45,524 nt of DNA from Mycobacterium sp. (GCA_025965895.1 JAOPWC010000110.1:1-45524); one strand, 5' to 3'; shown: positions 26,494-35,621, counted from the stretch's first letter. Notes: generated by a model from the letters alone, not told the origin. Program-made: numbers and translations.

Positions 26494-26663
26494 ATTATGA
26501 CCACGCGGACTGCGTCGCCCTGCGCCGCCAGCGAGCCCACGAGTTGGTCAAGCTCGCCCAGCAACGTCGCGTCGATCAGGTTGACCGGATTGTTGTCGAT
26601 TGTCACACGGGCGATCCGACGGTCAACCTGAACGTCGAGGCGTTGAAGATCCGGAAGACTCAT
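26487..26663 (-). pseudogene. Enoyl-CoA hydratase/isomerase, N-terminal fragment
   Basis: The frame from ATG 26663 reads RIARVTIDNNPVNLID and LLGELDQLVGSLAAQGDAVR, then VVIIQSA, the first beta strands of the crotonase fold. The oxyanion-hole and catalytic regions are absent: after about 26487 the same open frame continues only as the antisense of the SnoaL-like fragment to 26292. The fusion frame of 123 codons is therefore not a functional enzyme. Confidence 0.75.
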
Positions 26664-26870
26664 GGGAAGTTCGATACGGGGACGCTAAGCTGGCCGGCGT
26701 TGAGATTCCTGCGGCGCCGCGTCGATCTTGCGTTATATGGCTGACGGTCCACGTTCAGCGGATCTTCGTGACCGAAGTTCGGCAGCATGCGATCGACGTG
26801 GCGGGTAATCGCGATGCGGCTGCCCAGCGGGGTGACCGAACGGCGTGTGGCACGCCTGGGCGCAGCATCA

Positions 26871-27206
26871 TCAGCGCGGCCCCGCAGCCGACGTCAGGAC
26901 CGGCATCTGGTCAGGGCAATACGTGCCGATGTCGGCGGCGAGGAATTGCCACGTCTGCGCCGTGCTGGTGCCCCGTGGGAGGTTGTTGGAGAGGAACGCA
27001 GCCGACTTGTACGCGTCGGCGTCGATGCCGTTGCCCAGTCGTTCGCAGGTGATCTTGCCCAGCCAGGCGTTGTAGTCACGGGGGCCGTAGACGCCGTAGC
27101 CATGCAGCTGGTTGGCGAAATCGGTATCGACGTCGGCGTGCGCCGGCGCGGCGAGCGCGACCGCCGCAGCGATCGACGCCAGCCCTGATAGTTTGCCCAA
27201 TCTCAT
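26871..27206 (-). CDS. Secreted DUF732 protein, 111 aa
   Basis: A signal peptide (cleavage near AHA-D, residues 23-25) is followed by a short helical DUF732 domain with the conserved pair of cysteines (in KITCERLG and GTYCPDQ), which probably form a disulfide. DUF732 proteins are small mycobacterial exported proteins of unknown role. The ATG overlaps the mmpL stop by four bases (ATGA), so it should be co-translated and may be a periplasmic accessory of the MmpS/MmpL transporter. Confidence 0.85.
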   Translation of the reverse strand: MRLGKLSGLASIAAAVALAAPAHADVDTDFANQLHGYGVYGPRDYNAWLGKITCERLGNGIDADAYKSAAFLSNNLPRGTSTAQTWQFLAADIGTYCPDQMPVLTSAAGPR

Positions 27207-30124
27207 TGTGGTCCTTCATGACTCGGTGGATCCAACCCAAGTGGCCGAGTCGTGGCCGCGTCAGCCTGCGGAGAGGAAGCCGCAGCACGCGCGACCGGGG
27301 ATAGCGCCGCGTGGGTGTGCACTCGTAGCGGCCACCAGAACCACCGCCCTAGCAGGGTGGCGATCGACGGCATGAGCAACGTGCGCACGATCAGCGTGTC
27401 GAGCAGTAGCCCAACAGCGATGGTGGAACCTAGCTGAGCGATGATGCGCAGCTCGCTGCCGAGCATGGAGGCCATGGTGACGGCGAACACCAGGCCGGCA
27501 GCGGTCACCACGCCACCCGAGCCGCCCATGGCGCGGATATATCCGGTCTTGAGTCCGGCGTGGATCTCCTCCTTGAACCGCGAGACCAGCAGCAGGTTGT
27601 AGTCCGATCCGACAGCTATCAGGATGATGACGGCCATCACCATCACCAGCCAGTGGATTTTGATGCCGAACAGGTCCTGCCAGATGAGCACCGAGAGCCC
27701 GAAGGATGCCGCAATCGAGCTGGCCGCGGTGCCCACGATCACCAGCGCGGCCACCAGAGCTCGGGTGATGAGCAGCATGATCATGAAGATCAACGTCAGC
27801 GCGGACACGACCGCGATCATCAGGTCATATTTGGCGCCGTCGGCCATGTCTGCGAAGGTCGCAGCCGTACCGCCCAAATAGACTTTGGCGTCCGCCAGGG
27901 AGGATTGTTTCAGGCCCTCCTGCGCGGCCGTTCGCTCCGCACCGACGCGCGCGATTCCCGCCGGGGTCATGGGATCCTCTTGGTGGGTGATGAAATAGCG
28001 AGCGGACTTGCCGTCCGGCGACAAGAACATGACTAGACCGCGCTGGAACTCCGGGTTCTGAAAAGCCTCCGGAGGCAGATAAAAGAGAGCATCGTTTTGC
28101 GCGGTATCGAAACTTTGCCCCATGACCATCGCCGTGTCGTTCAGCGCCGCCTGTTGGTTGGTGTTCGCCGAGTTGATCTGGTACGTCGACAGCGACAAGG
28201 CCCGGGTGCTCTTCAGGGTTTCGATCACCGGCGGCAGCAGCGCGACGACTTGCGGAAGGAGCGTATCCAGGTGCTCCGTGTCCCTGACGACAGGGCCGAT
28301 GGCGTCGGTCAGTTTGTCGATGCCATCTATGGTGTCAAATATTGACCTCAATGACCAGCAAATTGGGATGTCGAAGCAGTGCGGCTCCCAGTAGAAATAG
28401 TTGCGAATCGGTCTGAAGAAATCGTCGAAATCCGCGACGTGATCTCGCAATTCCTCGGTATCGGCCTGGAGTTCCTTCGTGTCACCGACCAAGGCGTGAG
28501 TAGTGGCGTCGATCTGTTGCAGAATGCCGTACATGCGCTGCAGGGTCTCGATCGTGAACTGCAGATCGTCGGCAATCTTCAACGAATTGGCCATGCTATT
28601 TTGCTGGAACGGATTGTTCTGGTTGGTGACCTGACCCTGCAAGCTGGTCTGAAACGGTATCGAGCTATGCTGGATCGGAATTCCCAAGGGCCGGGTCATG
28701 TCTTGGACCATGGCGATACCCACGACGCGGATGACGTTATAGGCCACTTTGTCCAACACAAGCATGTCGGCCGGATTGCGCATATCGTGGTCGGCGTCGA
28801 TCATCAGGATGTCCGGATTCATCCGGGCCTGCGAGAAATGCCGGTCGGCCGCCGCGTATCCCAGATTCGCCGGGGCGTTGGCGGGCAGGTAGAAGCGGTC
28901 GTTGTAGGACGTCGTGTATCCGGGCAGGGCCACCATGCCGATCAGCACCACCACGGCACTGGCGGCCAGGATCGGCGCGGGCCAACGGACCACCGCGGTG
29001 CCCACCCGCCGCCACAGTCGGCCCTGGGCTCGCTTGGTTTCGAACAAACCCACAAGGCTGCCGACGAAAAGCACCGCCGGCCCGAGCGTGATCGCGGCCG
29101 CCACCAGGACCAGCATTCCCACGGCGACGGGTAAACCCATCGTGGAAAAGTACGGCAGCCGACAGAAGCTCAGGCAATACGTCGCCCCGGCGATCGTCAG
29201 CCCCGAACCAATGATCACCGGCGCGACGGAACGAAACGTGGTGTAATAGGCCGTTTCCCGATCGTCACCGGCCTGACGCGCCTCACGGTAACGGCCGAAC
29301 AGGAATATCCCGTAGTCGGTGGCCGCCGCGATGCCCAGCATCGTCAGAATGTTGGTGGCGAACGTCGTCAGTCCCATGACGTTGTAATTGCCCAGAACCG
29401 AGATAACCCCGCGAGCCGAAGCCAAACCGATCCCGGTCAAGAAAAGCTGCACCAGCGTTGTGACGATCGAGCGGTAGACGATCAGCAACATGATCGCGAT
29501 CGCCGCCAGACTGAACACCGTGATCTTGCCGATGCTGGCGTTGCCGATGACGTGCAAATCATCGGTGAGCGCCGCCGGACCGGTGACATAGCCGTTCACC
29601 CCGGGCGGCGCAGGGGTGTGCGCCACCACCTTGCGGACAGCCTCGACGGATTCGTTCGCCAATGTCGTGCCCTGGTCACCGGCCAGATTCAGCATCACGT
29701 AGGCGGCCTTGGCGTCGGCGCTTTGGGCTCCGGCCGCCGTGAACGGATCCCCCCAGAAGTCCTGGATGTGCTGGATATGTGCGGGATCCTGCTGCAGTTG
29801 ATGAATGATGCTGTCGTAGTAGCGGTGAGCGTCATCGCCCAGCTTCTGCTGTCCTTCGACGACGATCATCACCGTGCTGTTGGAATTGAATTCCCGGAAG
29901 TTATGCCCCATCAGCGTCATCGCCTGCATGGAGGGCGCGTCTTTGGGGGTCATCGGTGCGGCATGGGCCTCCCCGACCTTTTCCAATTGGGGGGCGATGG
30001 TGTTCACAATGACGGCAATGAACACCCAAAACAGGATGATCGGCACCGCCAACAGCCGGATTGCATGCCCGAAGAAAGGCCGCCCGGGGTGCGGCACGGC
30101 GTGCTTAGTGCTCGTGTCGGTCAT
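27203..30124 (-). CDS. MmpL family RND transporter, 973 aa
   Basis: A resistance-nodulation-division type lipid/siderophore exporter with twelve predicted helices in two halves and two large periplasmic loops; the second loop has a long coiled-coil region (about 485-640). Proton-relay Asp-Tyr pairs are present in GIAAATDYGIFLFGRYREA and in the second-half helix IAVGSDYNLLLVSRFKEE. The loop cysteines and overall size fit the MmpL4/MmpL5 group. I place the start at ATG 30124, overlapping the mmpS stop (ATGA), not at the longer frame from 30211. The MarR gene upstream suggests drug- or lipid-responsive control. Confidence 0.9.
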   Translation of the reverse strand: MTDTSTKHAVPHPGRPFFGHAIRLLAVPIILFWVFIAVIVNTIAPQLEKVGEAHAAPMTPKDAPSMQAMTLMGHNFREFNSNSTVMIVVEGQQKLGDDAHRYYDSIIHQLQQDPAHIQHIQDFWGDPFTAAGAQSADAKAAYVMLNLAGDQGTTLANESVEAVRKVVAHTPAPPGVNGYVTGPAALTDDLHVIGNASIGKITVFSLAAIAIMLLIVYRSIVTTLVQLFLTGIGLASARGVISVLGNYNVMGLTTFATNILTMLGIAAATDYGIFLFGRYREARQAGDDRETAYYTTFRSVAPVIIGSGLTIAGATYCLSFCRLPYFSTMGLPVAVGMLVLVAAAITLGPAVLFVGSLVGLFETKRAQGRLWRRVGTAVVRWPAPILAASAVVVLIGMVALPGYTTSYNDRFYLPANAPANLGYAAADRHFSQARMNPDILMIDADHDMRNPADMLVLDKVAYNVIRVVGIAMVQDMTRPLGIPIQHSSIPFQTSLQGQVTNQNNPFQQNSMANSLKIADDLQFTIETLQRMYGILQQIDATTHALVGDTKELQADTEELRDHVADFDDFFRPIRNYFYWEPHCFDIPICWSLRSIFDTIDGIDKLTDAIGPVVRDTEHLDTLLPQVVALLPPVIETLKSTRALSLSTYQINSANTNQQAALNDTAMVMGQSFDTAQNDALFYLPPEAFQNPEFQRGLVMFLSPDGKSARYFITHQEDPMTPAGIARVGAERTAAQEGLKQSSLADAKVYLGGTAATFADMADGAKYDLMIAVVSALTLIFMIMLLITRALVAALVIVGTAASSIAASFGLSVLIWQDLFGIKIHWLVMVMAVIILIAVGSDYNLLLVSRFKEEIHAGLKTGYIRAMGGSGGVVTAAGLVFAVTMASMLGSELRIIAQLGSTIAVGLLLDTLIVRTLLMPSIATLLGRWFWWPLRVHTHAALSPVARAAASSPQADAATTRPLGLDPPSHEGPQ

Positions 30125-30546
30125 GCGGACTTCACCAGGCAAAAGGTCTGCGCGTTGAGACCATCGCGACTTCTCTCGTCCCGGACCGTCCCGTCCACGG
30201 TGATACGACAACCGATTTCATCACTGTCGGCCTGCGCCATGATGTTGCCACTGACCGAAGGCAGCGTCGTCGATATCGTGATCGACCACGGCAGGGCCTC
30301 GTTGACTTCGTGGACGTTGGCGTCGGCGTCGAAGTAGTCGATCTTGGCGGTGGTTCCGGCCGGGCCGAACACGTCATACACCAAGATCTTCGGGTGAAAC
30401 TGCACGATTTTTATAGCGGCGCCGGCGTTGGCATTGAGATCCTGGGAGGCAAAGATCTTGTGCAGCCGCACAACGATCAGCCCCGAGACAGCGAACACGA
30501 CCACGAGAACCAGGGGTATCCACGCCCGTTTGAGCACGCTGGTCAT
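30121..30546 (-). CDS. MmpS family membrane accessory protein, 141 aa
   Basis: One N-terminal helix (about 8-28) and a periplasmic domain with the family signatures LVYDVFGPAGTTAKIDYFD, LPWSITI, IGCRITVDG and the terminal CLVKSA. Close in length and sequence to MmpS4/MmpS5, which work with the cognate MmpL in siderophore or drug export. ATG 30546 was chosen behind GGGGTGG; a GTG four codons upstream is an alternative. The stop overlaps the mmpL start. Confidence 0.9.
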   Translation of the reverse strand: MTSVLKRAWIPLVLVVVFAVSGLIVVRLHKIFASQDLNANAGAAIKIVQFHPKILVYDVFGPAGTTAKIDYFDADANVHEVNEALPWSITISTTLPSVSGNIMAQADSDEIGCRITVDGTVRDERSRDGLNAQTFCLVKSA

Positions 30547-30752
30547 CGGAATGTCCACCCCGCGTTAGTGTTTGGATTTCCAGGGATCATCTCCGCTGGG
30601 CGGTGACAGACGACAGCGCCATGAACGGCTACCGGGGCGTGGGCGCTGAACGGCGTGGCGATGGGTGTCGTCGCAGTCATGATGGCCTCCGTGTTAGGCG
30701 CTGATGATAACCGTGCGATCTGTAAGGCGTTCGCCGATTGCCAGTTCGTGGC

Positions 30753-31268
30753 TTATGTCGGCGACTGGTTGCCAAGCGGGCCGCCGGTCTGACTGCCCGG
30801 CCGCTGAGCATCGTCGATGAGGCGGCGGATGATGGGCAGAGCCACGCGCATCGCCAGGGTCAGCGTGGCCTCGTCGTCTGCCGGCAGTACCGCGAGCAGC
30901 GCGGCCAGCTGAGCGCGGCGGTCGCGGCGCTGCTCGTCGAGCAGCGCGCGCCCGGCGTTGGTGATGGTCACCAGGGCGGCCCGCCCGTCTTCGGGGTCGG
31001 TGACCCGGGTCACCAGGGCCTGCCGTTCCAACCGCTGAACCAGTTCGGTCATCGACGGCTGGCCGATACCGGCCACCGCGGCCAACGCCGTCACCCGGAC
31101 CGGACCCTCCTGATGGAGCGTGGCCAGCGCCAACGACGTGGTCAAGCTCAGTCCCGCGCGATCCGTCACGTGGCGCACCATGAGGATCGCCGCCTGCTCG
31201 AGCCCGTCGACCACGTCTTCCCGACTGACGCCGCGATATAACTTCTCCACCCGCCAGGTATACCACAT
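30753..31268 (-). CDS. MarR-family transcriptional regulator, 171 aa
   Basis: Winged-helix MarR protein: helices LEQAAILMVRHVTDRAG and LTTSLALATLHQEGPVRVTAL, recognition helix QPSMTELVQRLERQALV and wing DPEDGRAALVTIT, followed by long dimerisation helices. It is upstream of and parallel to mmpS-mmpL with a 206-base gap, the usual context of an MmpR-like repressor of an export operon. The start is uncertain: ATG 31268 and GTG 31250 both lack a Shine-Dalgarno sequence. A CGATATA element occurs at 31234 and again at about 31282, flanking the start. Confidence 0.85.
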   Translation of the reverse strand: MWYTWRVEKLYRGVSREDVVDGLEQAAILMVRHVTDRAGLSLTTSLALATLHQEGPVRVTALAAVAGIGQPSMTELVQRLERQALVTRVTDPEDGRAALVTITNAGRALLDEQRRDRRAQLAALLAVLPADDEATLTLAMRVALPIIRRLIDDAQRPGSQTGGPLGNQSPT

Positions 31269-31842
31269 CTACATCGCTACCCGATATAGAGTGCAAGTCG
31301 GTGCATTTGCCGGATTCCACGCGCCGGCCCGGGTGACCAGATGGCCCGGCGCGAGGATGGACGGGTCTATTCGGCCCGTCGACCGCTATGAGCTCGCCGA
31401 ATAAACCGCCTGCCCGAGATGTCGAGTGACATCCTTGATCCCGTAACGCGGCTGCAAGGTCCTGCGCGCGGGGATCGGCGTCTCCGGACCTCGGCGGAGT
31501 TATCACCCACGGCGCGGGCCGACAAGACACGCACAACATCTCTGTGGGACAATACCTTTCGCTTGCGTAGGTCCCGCACGGGCCCTCGATGGTGCTCGTT
31601 GAAGGTGGTTAGCCCTGTTTCCCAGCCTCGCTCGGCCGGAGAGCGAAGGGGCAGGGCCCCGGTTGTGGCGCAGGCGCGTCGCCAGCCTGTCGTCACCGTC
31701 CTGTTCCCCCGAACCTGCCGATGCCGACCTGGCGCGATTGAGGTGTGCGAGAGTGAGTTGGCTCACATTACCGGCACGGGCGATTATTAGGCCTACTATT
31801 CAGTACATCGGTCGCCGATGGACGTACGGGACGGTGCTAGAT
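31269..31842. other. Intergenic region, nothing recognised
   Basis: About 570 bases between the divergent MarR gene and a carboxylic-acid-reductase fragment. Open frames on both strands show no family resemblance. It may include decayed sequence of the former reductase locus. Confidence 0.4.
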
Positions 31843-32028
31843 ATGCCGATTGATACTCGCGAAGAGCGGCTCGCGCGCCGCGTCGCCGATTTGTACCCCA
31901 ATGACCCGCACTTCGCCGACGCGCGGCCCGGCGAGGCGATCGACCGGCCCGGGCTGCGACTGCCGCAGCTCCCGCGAACGGTGATCGAGGGCTGTTCTGA
32001 CCGTCGACAGAGAACCGCGATCGAGTAA
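31843..32028 (+). pseudogene. Carboxylic acid reductase (FadD9-like), N-terminal fragment
   Basis: The frame reads DTREERLARRVADLYPNDPH, FADARPGEAI, DRPGLRLPQLPRTVIEG and stops after 61 residues. This is the N-terminal cap of carboxylic acid reductases (about 1170 residues), with a few residues missing between AI and DRPGL, and the adenylation, carrier and reductase domains gone. It is therefore a remnant. Confidence 0.65.
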
Positions 32029-32039
32029 GTGGCCTGATC

Positions 32040-32756
32040 ATGATGACCCGACTTGCTGAACATCGCAGCGACACAGGCGATCCGAGTGCCGTCGATACCC
32101 AAGGACGCCGTGGCGATTACCCGACCCGCGGCGGAGACCCAGGCAACGACACTGTCGGGCCGGCTGATCCGGCAGGGCCGCAACCATGCACCCCTCAGGC
32201 CGAGCTGACCGCACAATTCGTGCGCGACGCCATCCCGCTGCGCGGGCCGCTCTTCGGCCGGGCCCTGCGCATGACTCACAATCACGCCGACGCCGAAGAT
32301 CTGCTACAGGACACCATGATGTCTGCCTACGCCGGGTTCCACTCGTTTCGGCGCGGCACCAATCTCAGCGCGTGGCTACACCGGATCCTGACCAACACCT
32401 ACATCAGCAGCTACCGCAGAAAGCAGCGGCGCGCGGTGCAGTATCCGGCCGAGGAGACCACTGACCGGCAGTTGGCGGCCAACGCTGCGCACTCGTCGAT
32501 CGGGCTGCGCTCAGCGGAGGACGAGGCGCTCAACACGGTGCCGGACAACCGAATAAAAGCGGCGATGCACGCCCTGCCCGAACAAATCCGCCTGGTGGTG
32601 TACTACGCCGACGTCGAAGGTCGCCACTACCGCGAGATCGCGGAAATCACGGATAGCGCGCCGGGAACCGTGAGCTCCCGGCTCCACCGTGGGCGACTGC
32701 GACTGCGCACGCTCTTGGGCGACGTCGCCGAAGACACCAGCGATACCGCAACATGA
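32040..32756 (+). CDS. ECF sigma factor, SigH-like, 238 aa
   Basis: It aligns well with mycobacterial Sig[76 protein letters not shown] and, in region 4, [21 protein letters not shown] polar extension of about 50 residues precedes region 2. It is a paralogue rather than SigH itself because the adjacent gene is not a recognisable RshA. Its stop overlaps a downstream ATG (ATGA). SigH directs oxidative and heat stress genes; a similar redox role is inferred only. Confidence 0.85.
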   Translation: MMTRLAEHRSDTGDPSAVDTQGRRGDYPTRGGDPGNDTVGPADPAGPQPCTPQAELTAQFVRDAIPLRGPLFGRALRMTHNHADAEDLLQDTMMSAYAGFHSFRRGTNLSAWLHRILTNTYISSYRRKQRRAVQYPAEETTDRQLAANAAHSSIGLRSAEDEALNTVPDNRIKAAMHALPEQIRLVVYYADVEGRHYREIAEITDSAPGTVSSRLHRGRLRLRTLLGDVAEDTSDTAT

Positions 32757-32953
32757 CGAGCGAGATCTCGTTCATCCAGCGCGCAATAGCGGGCATGGCG
32801 GCCCCGAGCGCCGCTTGCGAGCGCTACCTGACCCAGGATCGCGGGTCAGGTGAAGTGAGTCTGAGGCCGAGCGAACCGGGTGCCATCGACGAAGATGTCG
32901 AGCTTCTCGTTGTAGAAAGCAATCATCCCGGCGATGGGGGCGACCTCTCGTAG
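32753..32953 (+). CDS. Small ORF coupled to the sigma factor, 66 aa
   Basis: ATG 32753 overlaps the sigma stop, the position of an anti-sigma gene. The 66-residue frame is acidic and has a single cysteine (AACER), without the HxxxCxxC zinc motif of RshA-like proteins. The second half is antisense to the end of the DUF427 gene. It could be a remnant of an anti-sigma factor, an unusual short one, or chance. Confidence 0.35.
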   Translation: MTSEISFIQRAIAGMAAPSAACERYLTQDRGSGEVSLRPSEPGAIDEDVELLVVESNHPGDGGDLS

Positions 32954-33658
32954 CGGGTAATCGTAGGTCCACGCGAGATCCGGATACACAGCCTGGCCAA
33001 CTCTGACTGACCAATACCCTGAGGTGATCCCCTTGTAGGGGCAGATGGATTCGGTTTTGCTTGTCTCCAAATGCGAGAACGCGACGTCGGTGCGGTCGAT
33101 GTAGAAACGGGTCGGCAGACCCGTCTCGAAAAGCAAGACCGGGCTTTGTGTCTCGGCCAGCAGTACGCCGTCGAGCTCGACCCTGACCTGGCGGTGGGAG
33201 CGCAGCGCGTCGACCCGAACGTAGGGGTTGCGCGGATGACCGATGATGGGTTCGTCCTCTTCGAACCAGTTGAGTGCGTCCCACTCGAACCGGACGCTGC
33301 CCGCGACCGGACCCGAGTCGTACAGGCGGGCAGCAGACTTCTGTGTGCGCTCAGGCGAAGTCAACGAATACAGCCGCGAAGAGCCGAGCTGCAGCTTCTG
33401 GGCATGGTTCTCGTCCTGTAAATGCTCCATACCGACGTCAGAAATCGGAATGTAATACTGCGGGTAGTACGCAATCTCCCAGACGTAATGGGCACGGGTG
33501 GTGTCGAATACGAGCGCTTCATCGAAATAGCCGCGTACCCGCCGGGGTGCCGGCTCGACGAGGCCTCGCTCCCCCGCCATCTGCGGGTAATTGCGATCAG
33601 GGTCCTGTGACTCGGGGATCACCGGCCCATGGTTTGCGACGGTGGCTGGGGTCGTCAT
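32846..33658 (-). CDS. DUF427 domain protein, 270 aa
   Basis: The protein appears to hold two DUF427 modules: one around VRGYFDEALVFDTTRAHYVWE and YYPQYYIPISDV (about 38-100), and one around VRVELDGVLLAETQSPVLLFE, PTRFYIDRTDV and CPYKGITSGYWSV (about 150-245). DUF427 proteins are small beta-rich proteins of unknown biochemical role, often next to TetR regulators and oxidoreductases. ATG 33658 follows GGAG; the longer frame to 33871 crosses the operator. An AGAC-N6-GTCT dyad lies 55 bases upstream. Confidence 0.85.
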   Translation of the reverse strand: MTTPATVANHGPVIPESQDPDRNYPQMAGERGLVEPAPRRVRGYFDEALVFDTTRAHYVWEIAYYPQYYIPISDVGMEHLQDENHAQKLQLGSSRLYSLTSPERTQKSAARLYDSGPVAGSVRFEWDALNWFEEDEPIIGHPRNPYVRVDALRSHRQVRVELDGVLLAETQSPVLLFETGLPTRFYIDRTDVAFSHLETSKTESICPYKGITSGYWSVRVGQAVYPDLAWTYDYPLREVAPIAGMIAFYNEKLDIFVDGTRFARPQTHFT

Positions 33659-33712
33659 CAGGCCAACTCCTATCCGCGGGCGGACGCGATCGACTGCCCG
33701 GCTCCGTGATTT

Positions 33713-33726
33713 AGACCTATCTGTCT
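33713..33726. promoter_or_regulatory. TetR-type dyad B (DUF427 promoter)
   Basis: AGACCTATCTGTCT, form AGAC-N6-GTCT, lies 55 bases upstream of the DUF427 start. The same form occurs at 34494 and 36881. Confidence 0.6.
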
Positions 33727-33888
33727 GTTTCAAGATTACGGCGGTGGACAACGCGGCGTCAACCTGACTGTAGGGAATTGCTCGCAGGTGCCGGCGGCGC
33801 CGTGTCGAGGCGGCGATGCGACAGCCAGATCGACCGCAGACAAGCGGGCGGCGATGCTCGTGCGAAGGCACCCGAGGCGGTGCCCGAA

Positions 33889-34479
33889 TCAGGTGGAGCT
33901 GGACGCTTTCGCGGCTGCCAAGGTGAGCCGCGCGATGCGTTTGGCGGTCAACGCCGCGGCGCGTGCGCTGCTGTCCATCTCCGCCGTGGCCAACGCCCCG
34001 TCGTACAGGACGATGAGCGCGTCGGCCAGCGCCTCGGAGTCGGATACCCCGGTATCTGCAGCGAGTTCGAAGAAGGACTGACGCACCCAGTCGCGGTACT
34101 CCTTGATGGCCAGCTCCTGGGACTCCCCCGCCGGCGCTTCGGCGGCGGCGTTGACAAAGGGGCAGCCCCGAAACTCCGGAAGCGACACATAGTCAGCGAT
34201 TGCATCGAAGATCGCCAGAATCTTCTCGTCCGGATCGTCGATGCCGACCTGCGCCCCGTCGACACGCTGCCGCCATTTGTCCAGGCGACCGCGGAGGTAG
34301 GCGGCGACCAGTTCGTCCTTGCCCCCGAAGATGTAGTACAGCGAGCCCTTTGCCACGCCCGCTTTCTCGATGACGGCGTCGATTCCGGTGGAATGGACAC
34401 CGTCGCGGTAGAACAGCTCATCCGATGCGGCAAGCAGTCGTTCCCGTGCTGACGGCCGTTTGGCTGTCCTCGTCGCCAT
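33889..34479 (-). CDS. TetR-family regulator of the catabolic island, 196 aa
   Basis: N-terminal TetR helix-turn-helix: LFYRDGVHSTGIDAVIEKAG, KGSLYYIFGGKDELVAAYL. The C-terminal ligand domain carries FRGCPFVNAAAEAP, common in regulators of this subgroup. ATG 34479 was preferred to the GTG one codon upstream. A dyad of the AGAC-N6-GTCT type sits 15 bases before the start, so autoregulation is likely. The TetR at 42137-42715 is a paralogue with similar N-terminal and FRGC motifs. It is divergent from the SDR-LLM gene set that carries further copies of the dyad. Confidence 0.85.
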   Translation of the reverse strand: MATRTAKRPSARERLLAASDELFYRDGVHSTGIDAVIEKAGVAKGSLYYIFGGKDELVAAYLRGRLDKWRQRVDGAQVGIDDPDEKILAIFDAIADYVSLPEFRGCPFVNAAAEAPAGESQELAIKEYRDWVRQSFFELAADTGVSDSEALADALIVLYDGALATAEMDSSARAAALTAKRIARLTLAAAKASSST

Positions 34480-34493
34480 CACGTGATTCTATC

Positions 34494-34507
34494 AGACAGA
34501 CTTGTCT
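34494..34507. promoter_or_regulatory. TetR-type dyad A (tetR promoter)
   Basis: AGACAGACTTGTCT lies 15 bases upstream of the tetR ATG, where bound repressor would block transcription. It has 5-bp arms AGACA/TGTCT. Confidence 0.6.
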
Positions 34508-34657
34508 TAAGGACCTGCCGTGACGTCGCGCCGACCACTCGACGAGACCCTTCGTCCCGCCAGCGCCGTCCGCCGTCCGGGTGTTCCTGCAGAAATATCG
34601 CTTGGGCGGATGTCGTATGCCGGCGTTGACAGCGACCCGAGGCGCCGTTACTGTGGT

Positions 34658-34677
34658 TTTAGTCAGATCGGTCTAAA
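34658..34677. promoter_or_regulatory. TetR-type dyad C (SDR upstream region)
   Basis: TTTAGTCAGATCGGTCTAAA is a near-palindrome whose core is AGTC-N6-GTCT. It lies 175 bases before the SDR ATG and differs by one base from the copy at 36992-37011. Confidence 0.65.
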
Positions 34678-34851
34678 CAGCAGCTACGGTTGTACCACCA
34701 GGGAGGGGCGACAGATGGTCCTGGCCATCGAGAGTGACCGCGGTGGCGAGTACCCGCACTACCACGCTTTCGCGCAACTGCAACGTTGCCGGAACGGCCG
34801 GCGCCGCATGCGCGCGTCCACCACTTAACACAAGGTTCGAAAGGTCAACTG

Positions 34852-35601
34852 ATGTCACGACTAGATGGCAAGGTCGCCGTGATCACCGGCGGCAGTAGCG
34901 GTATCGGGCTGGCGACCGCGCAGCGGTTTGTCCAGGAGGGCGCCTATGTCTTCATCGTCGGCCGGCGCCAGAGCGAGTTGGACAACGCCAAAGCGTTGAT
35001 CGGCGACGGCGTGACGACCGTCGCCGGTGATGTCACCGACAACGCGGATCTGGACAGACTGTTCGCGGTGGTCCTCGCAGAAAAGGGTGCGCTGGACATT
35101 CTCGTGGCGGGTTCGGGCCGGGTCGAGCCCGAGGAGCTGGGCAAGATCACCGAGGAGAACTTCGACCGCACCTTCGCCCTCAACGCCCGGGGATCCCTGT
35201 TCACCGTGCAGAAGGCGCTGCCGCTGATGCGCGACGGTGGCTCGGTGATTCTGCTCGGCTCGATCGCCGGCTACGTGGGCATTCGCGGCTACACCACCTA
35301 CAGCGCCACCAAGGCCGCACTGCGCTCCTATACCCGCACGTGGACCCGCGAGTTCGCCGACCGCGGCATCCGGTTCAACACGTTGAGCCCGGGCCCGATC
35401 GACACCCCCATCATGGACAGCCAAGCCGACTCGGTGGAGGGCGCGGACGCGATCCGGGCGGCGTTCGCGGCGGTGATACCACTCAACCGGATGGGCCGCC
35501 CCGAAGAGATCGCGGCCGCCGCCCTGTTTTTGGCGTCCGACGAGAGCAGCTTCGTCGCCGGCGCCGAACTGAGCGTCGACGGCGGCATGGCCCAGGTCTA
35601 A
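34852..35601 (+). CDS. Short-chain dehydrogenase/reductase, 249 aa
   Basis: Classical SDR: cofactor motif TGGSSGIG (12-19), GRR after strand 2 suggesting NADP(H), catalytic Ser137, Tyr150 and Lys154 (YSATK), and the end motif GMAQV. It lacks the usual NNAG; the corresponding place reads VAGSGR. ATG 34852 follows GAAAGG. It opens the plus-strand catabolic series. A 51-nt hairpin follows the stop, so it may be transcribed separately from the LLM genes. Confidence 0.9.
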   Translation: MSRLDGKVAVITGGSSGIGLATAQRFVQEGAYVFIVGRRQSELDNAKALIGDGVTTVAGDVTDNADLDRLFAVVLAEKGALDILVAGSGRVEPEELGKITEENFDRTFALNARGSLFTVQKALPLMRDGGSVILLGSIAGYVGIRGYTTYSATKAALRSYTRTWTREFADRGIRFNTLSPGPIDTPIMDSQADSVEGADAIRAAFAAVIPLNRMGRPEEIAAAALFLASDESSFVAGAELSVDGGMAQV

Positions 35602-35621
35602 CGGGGCACGCCGAGCGTCTG

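Noticed and set aside
26292..26663. Intact 123-aa enoyl-CoA hydratase-like protein
   Set aside because: Only the first 59 or so residues match; the remainder is the antisense of another gene fragment, so it is a junction product.
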